A stretch of DNA of 64,000 bases from Spirilliplanes yamanashiensis (GTDB lineage: Bacteria; Actinomycetota; Actinomycetes; Mycobacteriales; Micromonosporaceae): contig NZ_BOOY01000028.1 in the NCBI RefSeq assembly GCF_016863475.1, positions 62,001 to 126,000 on the forward strand, given 5' to 3'. This document shows positions 1 to 10,054 of the stretch, one piece after another. How positions within the stretch are numbered: position 1 is the first letter of the stretch; the number at the start of each line of letters is the position of its first letter. Both the position numbers and the translations under genes were made by a program. The notes beneath the pieces were generated by a model. That model was not told where the DNA came from, searched no databases, and saw nothing but the letters and a program-made list of their open reading frames with translations.

Positions 1-30
1 GGCGCCGGCAGAGGCGGAGGTGGACGCGCG

Positions 31-1833
31 GTGATCGGGGACGCCACGACGCGGGGCACCCCCCTGCGCCCCACCGATCCCCGCACCCTCGGCCCCTACA
101 CGCTGCTCGCCCGGCTCGGCTCCGGCGGGATGGGCGTCGTGTTCCTCGCCCGGGGCGCCGACGGGCTCGTCGCCATCAAGATGGTGCACGCCGAGCTGGC
201 CGGCGACGACGAGTTCCGCCGCCGGTTCCGCTCCGAGGTCGAGCGCGCCCGCTCCGTCCCGTCGTTCTGCACCGCCGAGCTGCTCGGCGCGGACCCCGAC
301 GCGCCGCGGCCCTACCTGGTCGTCGAGTACGTCGACGGGCCGTCCCTGACCGAGGTCGTCGCCGAGCGCGGCCCGCTCAGCCCGGCGAACCTGCACGCCG
401 TCGCGATCGGCGTCGCCACCGCCCTGACCGCCATCCACGACGCGGGCGTCATCCACCGCGACCTCAAGCCGCGCAACGTGCTGCTCGCCCCCGGCAGCCC
501 CAAGGTCATCGACTTCGGCATCGCCCGCGCGCTCGAGGCCACCAGCCAGCACACCCGCACCGACCAGATGGTCGGCACCGTCGCCTACATGGCGCCCGAG
601 CGGTTCTCCGCCCAGCCCGGCACCCCGCTCACCCCCGCCGCCGACGTCTTCGCGTGGGGCTGCGTCGTCGCGTACGCGGGCACCGGCCGCACCCCGTTCA
701 GCGGCGACTCGCCCGCCGCGACCGCCGCCCGCATCCTCACCCAGCCGCCCGACCTCGCCGGCCTCACCGGACCCCTGCGCGGCATGGTGGAGCTGGCGCT
801 GGCCACCGAACCCCGCGAGCGGCCCACCGCCCGCGACCTGCTCGACATGCTGCTCGGCGCCGGGCCCCAGCGCACCCCGCCGCTGGCCGAGGCGTTCGCC
901 GCCCAGCCCGCGCTGCGCACCGCCGCCGCCGAGGTGCAGGCGGCCACGTCCACGGGCGGCCACCCGATCCCGCGCCAGCGGGCGGCCGAGGGCGTCCCCG
1001 CCGCCGGCCCCGCCGGCCCCGCCGGTGCCACCGCGTACTTCCCGCCGGTCGCCGGGCCGCCCGAGCCGCCGCCGGGCCCGCCGCGCGGGCACCGCGGCGC
1101 CGCCCGCGCCGCCGGCCGCCGGCCCGGCCGCACCCGGCGCGTCGTCGTCGGCGCACTGGCCGCCTTCGGCGCCCTCGTGCTCGCCGGCCTCGCCGCCGCC
1201 GTCATCCACGACTACACCTCGACGACCCACGGGCCCGCGTACGTCGAGACGGTCTACACGCTGCCGCAGGGCACCCCGTTCATCGCCGACTCCCTGAGCA
1301 CCGGCGGGCAGTACCTCGACAGCGAGATCGAGGGCGAGACCGGCTCCCACTGCCGCATCGCCGACGGCGCCATGCGCGCCCAGCGCGTCACCCCCGGCGT
1401 CTACCAGTGCGAGGGCCCCGAGAAGCAGCTCGCCGGCGACCACACCGTCGCCGTCACCGCCACCGTCGAGCAGCCCGGCACCTGCGTCGCGTTCTGGCTG
1501 CACTGGTCCAGCCGCGGCAGCTACGTCGTCACCGCCTGCGCCGCCGGCGTCACCGTCACCGTCGAGCAGACCGACCGCGACAACTACACCCTCGGCGACC
1601 TCGTCTGGGACGCGCCGCTGCCCGTCGGCGAGCCCGTCCGGTTCGAGCTCGCCGTCGAGGGCGGCGTGCTGACCGTCGCCCACGACGGCGTGTACGCCGG
1701 CGACATCCCGCTGCCCGAGGCCGGCCTCGACCGCGGGCGCACCTTCTTCGGCATCGCCAGCGACCCCGCCGACGACACCCCGCCGTACGCCGCGTCCTTC
1801 TCCGACGTCGAGATCCAGACGCTCGGCGGGTGA
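31..1833 (+). CDS. Membrane serine/threonine protein kinase (first of three tandem paralogues)
   Basis: 600 aa transmembrane Ser/Thr kinase. The N-terminal kinase domain (about residues 22-279) has a glycine loop GSGGMGVV, the ATP-binding Lys50 in VAIK, catalytic Asp144 in HRDLKPRN and Asp161 of DFG, so it should be active. A Pro/Ala-rich linker follows, then one membrane segment (about 371-392) and an extracytoplasmic domain of about 205 residues with paired cysteines around SHC, YQC, GTC and TAC. No PASTA repeats are present, so it is not a PknB-type muropeptide sensor. The GTG start has a purine-rich ribosome site (GGCGGAGGTGG) just upstream. The next kinase starts 24 bp downstream under its own predicted promoter. 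Substrate and ligand are unknown. Confidence 0.93.
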   Translation: MIGDATTRGTPLRPTDPRTLGPYTLLARLGSGGMGVVFLARGADGLVAIKMVHAELAGDDEFRRRFRSEVERARSVPSFCTAELLGADPDAPRPYLVVEYVDGPSLTEVVAERGPLSPANLHAVAIGVATALTAIHDAGVIHRDLKPRNVLLAPGSPKVIDFGIARALEATSQHTRTDQMVGTVAYMAPERFSAQPGTPLTPAADVFAWGCVVAYAGTGRTPFSGDSPAATAARILTQPPDLAGLTGPLRGMVELALATEPRERPTARDLLDMLLGAGPQRTPPLAEAFAAQPALRTAAAEVQAATSTGGHPIPRQRAAEGVPAAGPAGPAGATAYFPPVAGPPEPPPGPPRGHRGAARAAGRRPGRTRRVVVGALAAFGALVLAGLAAAVIHDYTSTTHGPAYVETVYTLPQGTPFIADSLSTGGQYLDSEIEGETGSHCRIADGAMRAQRVTPGVYQCEGPEKQLAGDHTVAVTATVEQPGTCVAFWLHWSSRGSYVVTACAAGVTVTVEQTDRDNYTLGDLVWDAPLPVGEPVRFELAVEGGVLTVAHDGVYAGDIPLPEAGLDRGRTFFGIASDPADDTPPYAASFSDVEIQTLGG

Positions 1834-1844
1834 TCCGCGGCGGG

Positions 1845-1850
1845 TAGGGT
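1845..1850 (+). promoter_or_regulatory. Predicted leaderless -10 box TAGGGT
   Basis: TAGGGT ends 7 nt before the GTG at 1858, placing the transcription start on or next to the start codon. No Shine-Dalgarno sequence precedes this GTG. I see no clear -35 element. Confidence 0.5.
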
Positions 1851-1857
1851 TCGCGGG

Positions 1858-3882
1858 GTGAGCAGCCACGGGACCCGTGCGTCCGCGCTGCGGCCCACCG
1901 ACCCCGGCCGGCTCGGCGCGTACCGGCTCGTCGGCCGGCTCGGCCAGGGCGGCATGGGCACCGTCTACCTCGCCGAGTCCCCGCGCGGCGACCTGGTCGC
2001 CGTCAAGGCCGTCCGCGCCGACCTCGGCGCCGACGACGAGTTCCGCCGCCGGTTCCGCTCCGAGGTCGCCCGCGCCCGCCAGGTGCCGCCGTTCTGCACC
2101 GCCGAGGTCCTCGACGCCGACCCCGACCACGCCACCCCGTACCTGGTCGTCGAGTACGTCGACGGCCCGTCGCTGGCCGACGTGGTCGAGGGCGACGGGC
2201 CGCTGCGCTCGTCCCGGCTGCAGGGCGTGGCGATCGGCGTGGCCACCGCCCTGTCCGCCATCCACGGCGCCGGCGTCATCCACCGCGACCTCAAGCCGCG
2301 CAACGTGCTGCTCGCCCCCGGCAGCCCCAAGGTCATCGACTTCGGCATCGCCCGCGCGCTGGACGCCACCAGCCAGCACACCAGCACCGGCCAGATGGTC
2401 GGCACCGTCGCCTACATGGCCCCGGAACGCTTCGACACGGGCTCCGGCCCGGTCACCCCGGCCGCCGACATCTTCGCCTGGGGCGCCGTCGTCACGTACG
2501 CGGGCACCGGCCGCACCCCGTTCCAGGCCGACTCGCCCCCGGCCACCGCCGCCCGCATCCTCACCCAGCGCCCCGACCTGTCGGGCGTGCCGGAACCCCT
2601 GCGCGACGCCGTCGAGGTCGCCCTGGCGAAACGCCCGGAGGACCGGCCCACCGCCCGCGAACTGCTCGACCTGATGCTGGAGACGGGCGCCTCGGCGGCC
2701 CCGCTGCGCTTCGGCCAGCCCGCCTGGCCGGGCGCCACCCACCCGCCGGACACCACCGCGGTCCCACCGGGCCGCCACCCGGTTTCGGGCGCGCCGCCTG
2801 GTGTACCACCGGCTTCCGCGCCGCCCGGCGCGCCTGGCCCGGCCTTCGGGCCGGGACCGGGTCCCGGTTCCGGTCCGGGTTCGGGTTGGGGATCTGGTTC
2901 TTGGCAGGGTTCGGGGTCTGGTCCGGGTCCGGGTTCGGGGTCTGGTCCGGGCTCGGGTTCGGAGTTCGGGGCGGGCTCGGATTCGGGGTCCGGGCCGGGA
3001 TCGGGTTCCGGGTCCGGGCTGGGATTGGGCCGGGGATCCGCGCCCCGGCCTGGGCCGGAATGGGGGCCGGGTCCGGTCTCGGGGCCGGGAGCGGGTGCGC
3101 GGCCGGCCGGGCGGCGGTTGTCGCGCACGGCCGTCGCCGCGCTCGCCGGGCTGGCCGCCACCCTGCTGCTCGTCGGCGTGATCGTGACCGCGCCGGGCGT
3201 CGGGCGCCTGCTCGGCGGGCCCGCCGAGAGCGAGGTGCTGCCCCCGCCGGACAGCGGCGTCAACCCCGACTCCCCGGAGGTCCCGGACAGCCCGGCGACC
3301 GGCGCCGCCGACCTCGGGCTCACCCCGGTGGAGCCGGACGCGCCCGCCTACACCGACGGCGACGTCGTGCCCGCCCGGTTGCCGCTGCGTACCGCCGACG
3401 GCACCTGCCGCGACGGCGACGGCATCGAGGTCGTCCTGACCCATCCCGGCGACCTGCACTGCGGCGACAGTCGCCTGTCGTTCGCCCGCCGGCACCAGGT
3501 CACCGTCGACGCCACGCTGCTGTCGGCCGGCAGCTGCGCGTCGCTGTGGTTCCTCGCCGACGGCGACGGCGCGTACCGGCTCAGCGCCTGCCCCCGGCAC
3601 TACGAGGTGGCCTGGCACGACGACGCCGGGGCCACCACGCTGCGCACGTACCCTCTCGGCCGCCCGATCGCGCTGGACGCCGGGTTCCAGCTCGCCCTCG
3701 AGGTGCGCCGCACCGACGTGGTGTTCACCCGCGACGCCGAGGTCGTCGGCACCCTGCCGCTACGTGAGCGGCCCGCGGTGCAGGGCGGCCACCTGCGGCT
3801 GGGCGCGCACGGTGAACCGGCGGGCGGCCCCGCCCCGTACCGTGTGACGTTGCGCGGGATGACCGTCCGTTCGCTCGAGTAG
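1858..3882 (+). CDS. Membrane serine/threonine protein kinase (second of three)
   Basis: 674 aa paralogue of the preceding gene. The kinase domain keeps GQGGMGTV, Lys50 (VAVK), Asp144 (HRD) and Asp161 (DFG) at exactly the same residue numbers as kinase 1, so the catalytic part is collinear. The linker (about residues 290-420) is a long Ser/Gly/Pro low-complexity tract, quite unlike the linkers of the other two. One membrane helix (about 424-445) leads to an ectodomain with cysteines in the same places (GTC, LHC, GSC, SAC). The GTG start is chosen because a TAGGGT -10 box lies 7 nt upstream. Expected to phosphorylate cytoplasmic proteins in response to an external cue that cannot be named from sequence. 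Confidence 0.92.
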   Translation: MSSHGTRASALRPTDPGRLGAYRLVGRLGQGGMGTVYLAESPRGDLVAVKAVRADLGADDEFRRRFRSEVARARQVPPFCTAEVLDADPDHATPYLVVEYVDGPSLADVVEGDGPLRSSRLQGVAIGVATALSAIHGAGVIHRDLKPRNVLLAPGSPKVIDFGIARALDATSQHTSTGQMVGTVAYMAPERFDTGSGPVTPAADIFAWGAVVTYAGTGRTPFQADSPPATAARILTQRPDLSGVPEPLRDAVEVALAKRPEDRPTARELLDLMLETGASAAPLRFGQPAWPGATHPPDTTAVPPGRHPVSGAPPGVPPASAPPGAPGPAFGPGPGPGSGPGSGWGSGSWQGSGSGPGPGSGSGPGSGSEFGAGSDSGSGPGSGSGSGLGLGRGSAPRPGPEWGPGPVSGPGAGARPAGRRLSRTAVAALAGLAATLLLVGVIVTAPGVGRLLGGPAESEVLPPPDSGVNPDSPEVPDSPATGAADLGLTPVEPDAPAYTDGDVVPARLPLRTADGTCRDGDGIEVVLTHPGDLHCGDSRLSFARRHQVTVDATLLSAGSCASLWFLADGDGAYRLSACPRHYEVAWHDDAGATTLRTYPLGRPIALDAGFQLALEVRRTDVVFTRDAEVVGTLPLRERPAVQGGHLRLGAHGEPAGGPAPYRVTLRGMTVRSLE

Positions 3883-3924
3883 GGCGCCACCGGTCTCGAT
3901 TGCGTGCCATCCGGCGCGCTGCCC

Positions 3925-3954
3925 TTCAACGGGCTCGAGCGGGGCCGGTATGGT
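3925..3954 (+). promoter_or_regulatory. Possible promoter of the third kinase gene
   Basis: TTCAAC (3925-3930) and TATGGT (3949-3954) are spaced 18 bp apart in the 158 bp gap before the third kinase. This resembles a housekeeping promoter with a weak -35. It would give a leader of roughly 80 nt. Confidence 0.35.
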
Positions 3955-4040
3955 GCAGCACGGTCGCGTGATGGCGGCGGGGGAGGACGGTCGAGCGTGA
4001 GGCGCGCCGACCGCCGGCGACAGGGTGGGGTGACCGGGGT

Positions 4041-6320
4041 ATGTCCGACGACCGGACCGGCGACCGGACCGGTGACCGGGCGGGTGCGGCGGCGCCCCTG
4101 CGGTCCACCGACCCGGCGCGGCTCGGCGCGTACCGGCTGCTCGGCCGGCTCGGCGAGGGCGGCATGGGCACCGTGTTCCTCGCCAGCGGCCCCGGCGACG
4201 ACCTGGTCGCCGTCAAGATGGTCCGGGTCGACCTGGCCAGCGACGACGAGTTCCGCCGCCGGTTCCGGTCCGAGGTCAACCGGGTCAAGCAGGTGCCGCC
4301 GTTCTGCACCGCCGAGGTGCTCGACGCCGACCCCGACCACGAGCACCCGTACCTGGTGGTGGAGTACGTCGACGGCCCGTCGCTGGCCGACGTGGTGCAG
4401 AGCCGCGGCCGGCTCACCTCGTCGAACCTGCACGGCGTGGCGATCGGCGTCGCCACCGCGCTGACCGCCATCCACGGCGCCGGCGTCATCCACCGCGACC
4501 TGAAGCCGCGCAACGTGTTGCTCGCCCCCGGCAGCCCCAAGGTCATCGACTTCGGCATCGCCCGCGCGTTCGAGGCGACGAGCCAGCACACCCGCACCGA
4601 CCAGATGGTCGGCACGGTCGCCTACATGGCGCCGGAGCGGTTCGAGGGCGACGCCACCATCACCGCCGCCGCCGACATCTTCGCGTGGGGCGCGGTCGTC
4701 GCGTACGCGGGCACCGGGCGCACCCCGTTCCAGGCCGACTCGGCCCCGGCCACCGCGGTGCGCATCCTGACCCAGGAGCCGGACCTGACCGGCCTGACGG
4801 GTTCCCTGCGCGAGCTGGTCGCCGCGTCGCTGGCGAAGGACCCGCGGGACCGGCCGTCGGCCCGCGACCTGCTCGACCTGCTGCTCGCGGCGGGCCCGCA
4901 GCGCTCCGCCGCGGCGGCGGCCGCCCTGAAGCACCAGCCCGCCCTCGCCGATGCGGTGCACGAGGCGCAGGCCGCCACCGGCTACGCCCCCGAACGCGAC
5001 CTGACGGCCGCCGCCGCACCGGCCCCGCTCGTCGGCCACACCGACGCCCCCACCCACCCGGCCAGCCCGGCCGCCTCGGCCACGGAGATCCTCTCCGGCG
5101 GGCCGCGCGAGCACCCGACCGAGGTCATCCGGGCGCAGACCGCCGGTTCGGCGCCCGGTTCGGCGCCCGGTTCGGCGCCCGGCTTCGCCGCCCCGACCCA
5201 GGCCGCCGCCCACCTGGCCGGCGGCGCCGGGTACACCGTCCCGGCCCAGCAGGGCCCGGCCGCCTACGGCCCCCGCACCGGCGCCGACAACCTGGTGTCC
5301 GGCCCGCCGGCCGCGGGCTACCCGGGCCAGCCCGGCGCGGGTCACTTCGCACCCGGCGACCCGGGCGCGGGCTACCCGGGCCAGGGACAGACGGGCACCC
5401 GCCACCTCGGCGCCACCCATCCCGGCGCAGGCCACCCGGGCGCAGGCCACCCGGGCGCAGGCCACCCGGGCGCAGGCCACCCGGGCGCAGGTCACCCCGG
5501 CGGCGGGTATCCGACCGGTGGGTATCCCGGCGGCGGGTATCCCGGCGGGCCGCCCGGGTACGGGCCGCCGCCGCAGCAGGGGCCGCCCGCGCCGCCGCGC
5601 CGGCGGTGGGTCGGGCCCGTGCTGGCGCTGGTCACCGTGCTGCTGCTCAGCGGGCTCGGGGCCGCCGCGTGGGCCCGGTTCGGGGTGGACCGGCAGCAGA
5701 CCGGCGGCGGGACGCCCGTCACGCAGGGCAGCACCGCGCCGGCCGTCAAGCCGGTGCTGGAGGTCGAGGACGCCCTGCGGGCCCAGCGCCTGTGGGAGCC
5801 CGTGGAGGTGGAGACCGAGAAGGCGTCGTGCTACTTCGACGACGCGCTGGTCGCCGAGCGGGCGGAGTCGACCGGCACGCTGCGTTGCCGCGGGCCGCGC
5901 GACGACCTGCCCGCCGATCAGCGGGTGCAGGTGGACATCCGGCTGCTGACGGCGGGCAGCTGCGCGGCGTTCTGGCTGCGGTTCGCCGACAACCGCGGCT
6001 ACCAGGTGCGGGTGTGCGCGGACCGGGTCATGGTGGGCGCGCACGTCACCGCGCGGCCCAGCGTGTACCAGTCGATCCCGCTCGACGAGCCGCTGGAGAT
6101 CGGCGGCGACCCGGCCACGTTCACCGTGTCGGTCATCGGCGACACGATCGAGGTGGAGCGCGACGGCAGCCCGCTCGGCGGGCCCGTGCAGCTGCTCGAC
6201 GAGGGCATCGGCACCGGGCGCATCGTGCTGGGCATCTTCACCGAGGATCCCGGCCCGGGCCACAAGCCGCCGTACCGGGTGGCGTACACCGACGTGAAGA
6301 TCTGGTCGCTCGGCGGCTGA
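4041..6320 (+). CDS. Membrane serine/threonine protein kinase (third of three)
   Basis: 759 aa, third paralogue of the array. The kinase domain carries GEGGMGTV, Lys59 (VAVK), Asp153 (HRD) and the DFG motif. The linker (about 300-520) is the longest of the three and contains GSAP repeats, a tandem HPGAG array encoded by perfect 15 bp DNA repeats, and a GGYP-rich stretch. A membrane helix spans about 524-546, and the ectodomain again has four cysteines (SCY, RCR, SCA, VCA). The ATG at 4041 gives the shortest N-terminal extension before the conserved start of the kinase domain. The gene ends at a GC-rich hairpin shared with convergent tex. Kinase identity is certain; the signal sensed is not. 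Confidence 0.92.
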   Translation: MSDDRTGDRTGDRAGAAAPLRSTDPARLGAYRLLGRLGEGGMGTVFLASGPGDDLVAVKMVRVDLASDDEFRRRFRSEVNRVKQVPPFCTAEVLDADPDHEHPYLVVEYVDGPSLADVVQSRGRLTSSNLHGVAIGVATALTAIHGAGVIHRDLKPRNVLLAPGSPKVIDFGIARAFEATSQHTRTDQMVGTVAYMAPERFEGDATITAAADIFAWGAVVAYAGTGRTPFQADSAPATAVRILTQEPDLTGLTGSLRELVAASLAKDPRDRPSARDLLDLLLAAGPQRSAAAAAALKHQPALADAVHEAQAATGYAPERDLTAAAAPAPLVGHTDAPTHPASPAASATEILSGGPREHPTEVIRAQTAGSAPGSAPGSAPGFAAPTQAAAHLAGGAGYTVPAQQGPAAYGPRTGADNLVSGPPAAGYPGQPGAGHFAPGDPGAGYPGQGQTGTRHLGATHPGAGHPGAGHPGAGHPGAGHPGAGHPGGGYPTGGYPGGGYPGGPPGYGPPPQQGPPAPPRRRWVGPVLALVTVLLLSGLGAAAWARFGVDRQQTGGGTPVTQGSTAPAVKPVLEVEDALRAQRLWEPVEVETEKASCYFDDALVAERAESTGTLRCRGPRDDLPADQRVQVDIRLLTAGSCAAFWLRFADNRGYQVRVCADRVMVGAHVTARPSVYQSIPLDEPLEIGGDPATFTVSVIGDTIEVERDGSPLGGPVQLLDEGIGTGRIVLGIFTEDPGPGHKPPYRVAYTDVKIWSLGG
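5145..5180 (+). repeat. Three perfect 12 bp tandem repeats inside the third kinase
   Basis: GGTTCGGCGCCC is repeated three times in frame at 5145-5156, 5157-5168 and 5169-5180, encoding GSAP units in the cytoplasmic linker. A coding microsatellite that could vary in copy number between strains. Confidence 0.9.
5431..5490 (+). repeat. Four perfect 15 bp tandem repeats inside the third kinase
   Basis: GCCACCCGGGCGCAG occurs four times without mismatch (5431-5445, 5446-5460, 5461-5475, 5476-5490), with diverged copies on both sides. It encodes HPGAG pentapeptides in the juxtamembrane linker. Nucleotide identity rather than only amino-acid identity points to recent slippage or recombination. Confidence 0.92.
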
Positions 6321-6346
6321 CCGCCGCCGGCCGGGGCCGGCGGCGG
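6321..6346. terminator. Bidirectional terminator hairpin between kinase 3 and tex
   Basis: A perfect inverted repeat (11 bp stem, CGGG loop) starts right after the kinase stop codon and ends 9 bp before the tex stop codon on the other strand. No T-run follows, which is usual for high-GC actinobacteria. Confidence 0.6.
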
Positions 6347-6354
6347 CGCCGCGA

Positions 6355-8826
6355 TCACTTCTTGTCGGTCAGGCCCGCCCGGCGCAGCGCGTCGGCCATC
6401 GCACCGCCGACGAACCCGCCCTGCCCGCCGCCGGACGACCCGCCCGAGCCGCCCGAGCCGCCGCGGCCCTGACCGCCCCGGCCCTGGCCGCCGCGATCCT
6501 GGCCGCCGCCCTGACGGGGCTGACCGCCGTCGCGCCCGCCGCCCGGACGCGGACCGCCCTGGCGCGGCTGGCCCTGGCGCGGCTGGCCCTGCCGGGACCG
6601 CCCGTCGCCGCCGGCCGGACCGCCCGCGCCGCCGCCGGACGCGCGCCGGTCGCCGGCCGGGTCGGCGTCGAGGCGCATGGTCAGCGAGATGCGCTTGCGG
6701 GCCTCGTCGACCTCGACCACCCGCACCTTCACCACGTCGCCCGACTTCACGACGTCACGCGGGTCCTTGACGAACGTGTTCGACAGCGCCGACACGTGCA
6801 CCAGCCCGTCCTGGTGGACGCCGACGTCGACGAACGCGCCGAACGCCGCCACGTTGGTGACGACGCCCTCCAGCACCATGCCGGGCCGCAGGTCGGCGAT
6901 CTTCTCGACGCCCTCGGCGAACGTGGCCGTCTTGAAGGCCGGGCGCGGGTCGCGGCCGGGCTTCTCCAGCTCCTTGAGGATGTCGGTGACGGTGGGCAGG
7001 CCGACCGCGTCGTCGACGAAGTCCTGCGGGCGCAGGCCGCGCAGCAGCGGGCTGTTGCCGATGAGGCCGCGCAGGTCGCTGCCGGCGGCGGCGAGGATGC
7101 GCCGGACCACCGGGTACGACTCGGGGTGCACGCTGGACGCGTCGAGCGGGTCGTCGCCGCCGGCGATCTTGAGGAAGCCGGCGCACTGCTCGAACGCCTT
7201 CGGCCCGAGGCGGGGCACCTGCTTGAGCGCCGAGCGGTTGCGGAACGGGCCATTGGCGTCGCGGTGCAGCACGATGTTCTCGGCGAGCCCGGCGCCGATG
7301 CCGGAGACGCGGGTGAGCAGCGGCGCGGACGCGGTGTTCACGTCGACGCCGACGGCGTTCACGCAGTCCTCGACGACGGCGTCGAGCGAGCGCGACAGCT
7401 TGATCTCGGACAGGTCGTGCTGGTACTGGCCGACGCCGATGGACCGCGGGTCGATCTTGACCAGCTCGGCGAGCGGGTCCTGCAGGCGGCGGGCGATGGA
7501 CACGGCGCCGCGCAGCGACACGTCGAGGCCGGGCAGTTCCTGCGAGGCGTACGCCGACGCGCTGTAGACCGACGCGCCCGCCTCGCTGACGACCACCTTG
7601 GTCAGCGACAGCTCGGGGTGCTTCTGGATGAGCTCGGCGGCGAGCTTGTCGGTCTCCCGCGACGCGGTGCCGTTGCCGATGGCGACCAGGTCGACGGAGT
7701 GCGCGGCGGCGAGCCGGGCCAGCGTGGCGATGGACACGTCCCACTTGTGCTGCGGCACGTGCGGGTAGATCGTCTCGGTGGCGACGACCTTGCCGGTGGC
7801 GTCGACGACGGCCACCTTGACGCCGGTGCGGAAGCCCGGGTCGAGGCCCATCGTGGCGCGGCTGCCGGCGGGCGCGGCCAGCAGCAGGTCGCGCAGGTTG
7901 GCGGCGAACACGCGCACCGCCTCCTCCTCGGCGGCCTGCCACAGCCGCAGCCGCAGGTCGGCGCCCAGGTGCACGAGGATGCGGGTGCGCCACGCCCAGC
8001 GCACCGTGTCGCGCAGCCAGCGGTCGCCGGGGCGGCCGTGGTCGCTGATGCCGAAGCGGGCCGCGATGGGCGCCTCGTAGGTGCTGGGCGCCAGCTCGTC
8101 GGTGACCTCCTCCGGTTCGAGGACGACGTCGAGCGCCTCCTCCTTCTCGCCGCGGAAGATGGCCAGCACCCGGTGCGACGGCAGGGTGGTGAACGCCTCG
8201 GCGAAGTCGAAGTAGTCGGCGAACTTGGCGCCCTCGGTCTCCTTGCCGGGGCGCACCTTGCTGACCAGCCGGCCGCGGGTCCACATGCGCTCGCGCAGCG
8301 CGCCGATGAGGTCGGCGTCCTCGGCGAAGCGCTCGACGAGGATGGCCCGGGCGCCGTCGAGCGCGGCGGCCGCGTCGGCCACCGCCTCGGACACGTAGGA
8401 CGCGGCCTCGGCGCGCGGGTCGAGGCCCGGGTCGGCCAGCAGCGCGTCGGCGAGCGGCTCCAGGCCGGCCTCGCGGGCGATCTGCGCGCGGGTGCGCCGC
8501 TTCGGCTTGTAGGGCAGGTAGATGTCCTCGAGCCGCGCCTTGCTCTCGGCGGCCAGGATCTGCGCCTCCAGCGCGTCGTCCAGCTTGCCCTGCGAGCGGA
8601 TCGACTCGAGCACGGCGGCGCGCCGGTCCTCCAGCTCGCGCAGGTAGCCGAGCCGCTCCTCGAGGGTGCGCAGCTGCGCGTCGTCGAGGGTGCCCGTCAC
8701 CTCCTTGCGGTAGCGGGCGATGAACGGAACGGTGGCGCCGCCGTCGAGCAGTTCGACTGCCGCGGTGACCTGGCGTTCACGGACACCGAGCTCGTCGGCG
8801 ATGCGTTGGGAGATGGAGACCGTCAC
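6355..8826 (-). CDS. tex: Tex-family RNA-binding transcription accessory protein
   Basis: 823 aa cytoplasmic nucleic-acid-binding protein of the Tex family. Visible parts in order are the N-terminal helical Tex domain ([33 protein letters not shown]), the YqgF/RuvC-like domain ([17 protein letters not shown]), helix-hairpin-helix motifs ([16 protein letters not shown]) and a C-terminal S1 domain ([19 protein letters not shown]). After S1 there is an extra Arg/Gly/Gln-rich tail of about 110 residues that ends in a short ordered-looking segment ([14 protein letters not shown]). The GTG at 8826 is chosen because a CACAAT -10 box lies 7 nt upstream and homology begins there; the open frame extends far further only because of high GC. 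Convergent with the kinase array. Confidence 0.95.
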   Translation of the reverse strand: MTVSISQRIADELGVRERQVTAAVELLDGGATVPFIARYRKEVTGTLDDAQLRTLEERLGYLRELEDRRAAVLESIRSQGKLDDALEAQILAAESKARLEDIYLPYKPKRRTRAQIAREAGLEPLADALLADPGLDPRAEAASYVSEAVADAAAALDGARAILVERFAEDADLIGALRERMWTRGRLVSKVRPGKETEGAKFADYFDFAEAFTTLPSHRVLAIFRGEKEEALDVVLEPEEVTDELAPSTYEAPIAARFGISDHGRPGDRWLRDTVRWAWRTRILVHLGADLRLRLWQAAEEEAVRVFAANLRDLLLAAPAGSRATMGLDPGFRTGVKVAVVDATGKVVATETIYPHVPQHKWDVSIATLARLAAAHSVDLVAIGNGTASRETDKLAAELIQKHPELSLTKVVVSEAGASVYSASAYASQELPGLDVSLRGAVSIARRLQDPLAELVKIDPRSIGVGQYQHDLSEIKLSRSLDAVVEDCVNAVGVDVNTASAPLLTRVSGIGAGLAENIVLHRDANGPFRNRSALKQVPRLGPKAFEQCAGFLKIAGGDDPLDASSVHPESYPVVRRILAAAGSDLRGLIGNSPLLRGLRPQDFVDDAVGLPTVTDILKELEKPGRDPRPAFKTATFAEGVEKIADLRPGMVLEGVVTNVAAFGAFVDVGVHQDGLVHVSALSNTFVKDPRDVVKSGDVVKVRVVEVDEARKRISLTMRLDADPAGDRRASGGGAGGPAGGDGRSRQGQPRQGQPRQGGPRPGGGRDGGQPRQGGGQDRGGQGRGGQGRGGSGGSGGSSGGGQGGFVGGAMADALRRAGLTDKK

Positions 8827-8833
8827 GGCGCCG

Positions 8834-8839
8834 ATTGTG
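8834..8839 (-). promoter_or_regulatory. Predicted leaderless -10 box CACAAT of tex
   Basis: On the minus strand CACAAT is followed by 7 nt and the GTG of tex. There is no ribosome-binding site. It matches the same spacing seen at other starts in this window. Confidence 0.45.
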
Positions 8840-8925
8840 CCCGGACCCTGCGACAGTTGTCGCGCCGCCATGCTGGCCCGGGGAGTAGCGTCACCCGGGG
8901 TGTCCTGTCGAGAACGGAGACGGTG

Positions 8926-9957
8926 GTGCGCGCGACGGTACTGCACGGCCCGAAGGACGTCCGCCTGGAAGATGTGCCCGACCCGCGGATCGAGGACCCG
9001 GCGGACGCCCTCGTCCGGGTGACGGCAGCCTGCGTCTGCGGCTCCGACCTGTGGCCGTACCGCGGGATCCGGCCCACGCCGCAGCCGCGGCGGTTGGGCC
9101 ACGAGTTCGTCGGCGTGGTCGAGGAGACCGGCGCCGCCGTGACCCGCGTCCGGCCCGGCGACTTCGTGATCGCGCCGTTCGCGATCAGCGACGGCACCTG
9201 CCCGCACTGCCGCAACGGCGTCACCACGTCGTGCGAGCGCGGGCAGTGGTGGGGCTCGGACACCGACGGCGCGCAGGGCGAGTTCGTGCGGGTCCCGCTG
9301 GCCGACGGCACCCTGGTCGCCACGCCCGGCGTGCCGGACGACGCGCAGGTGCCGGCGCTGCTGGCGCTGTCGGACGTGATGGGCACCGGCCACCACGCGG
9401 CCCGGGCGGCGCGGGTGCGCCCCGGCCGCACGGTGGCCGTCGTCGGCGACGGCGCGGTGGGCCTGTGCGCGGTGCTGGCCGCCCGGCGCCTGGGCGCGGA
9501 GCGGATCGTCGCGTTCTCCCGGCACCGCGACCGGCAGGCGGTGGCGCGGCGCTTCGGCGCGACCGACGTGGTGGAGCTGCGCGGCGACGAGGGCGCGGCG
9601 GCGGTCCGCGAGCTGCTCGGCGGGGTCGGCGCGGACACGGTGCTGGAGTGCGTCGGCACCCGCGAGTCGATGGCGCAGGCGCTGGCCACCGTGCGGCCCG
9701 GCGGCGCGGTCGGCTACGTCGGGGTGCCCGCGGGCGGCCCCGAGCTGCCGATCGACCGGCTGTTCGGCACGAACGTCACCGTGGGCGGCGGCGTCGCGCC
9801 GGTGCGGGCGTACCTGCCGGAGCTGCTCGACGACGTGCTGGACGGCACCCTCGACCCCTCCCCGGTGTTCGACCTCGAGCTGCCGCTGGCCGAGGTGGCC
9901 GAGGCGTACGCGGCGATGGACGAGCGCCGCACCATCAAGCCGCTGCTGCGGCCCTGA
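8926..9957 (+). CDS. Zinc-dependent medium-chain alcohol dehydrogenase family protein
   Basis: 343 aa MDR-family oxidoreductase. The GroES-like N-terminal domain has the catalytic zinc ligand in [12 protein letters not shown] and the [12 protein letters not shown] motif with its His/Glu. A cysteine group typical of the structural zinc lobe ([14 protein letters not shown]) follows. The Rossmann domain has [12 protein letters not shown] at about residues 165-180. Such enzymes oxidise alcohols or related substrates with NAD(P); the substrate cannot be told. Two adjacent GTG codons (8923, 8926) are possible starts; 8926 is better spaced from GGAGA at 8916-8920. Divergent from tex, sharing a gap of about 100 bp. 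Confidence 0.88.
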   Translation: MRATVLHGPKDVRLEDVPDPRIEDPADALVRVTAACVCGSDLWPYRGIRPTPQPRRLGHEFVGVVEETGAAVTRVRPGDFVIAPFAISDGTCPHCRNGVTTSCERGQWWGSDTDGAQGEFVRVPLADGTLVATPGVPDDAQVPALLALSDVMGTGHHAARAARVRPGRTVAVVGDGAVGLCAVLAARRLGAERIVAFSRHRDRQAVARRFGATDVVELRGDEGAAAVRELLGGVGADTVLECVGTRESMAQALATVRPGGAVGYVGVPAGGPELPIDRLFGTNVTVGGGVAPVRAYLPELLDDVLDGTLDPSPVFDLELPLAEVAEAYAAMDERRTIKPLLRP

Positions 9958-9958
9958 C

Positions 9959-9980
9959 GCCTCCTACCGGGGGAGGAGGC
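9959..9980 (+). terminator. Possible terminator hairpin after the dehydrogenase
   Basis: GCCTCCT (9959-9965) pairs with AGGAGGC (9974-9980), with two more GC pairs inside across a bulged A. It starts just after the stop codon. Confidence 0.45.
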
Positions 9981-10054
9981 GCCCTCCGACCGGCGGCCGC
10001 GACGGCGGCCGGCGGGCGGGCGCGCCGGGGCCCGCGCGCCGCGAGGCTGTCGTC

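Noticed and set aside
5416-5505. Possible CRISPR-like array
   Set aside because: The 15 bp units abut without spacers and are in frame inside a kinase gene, so they are coding tandem repeats.
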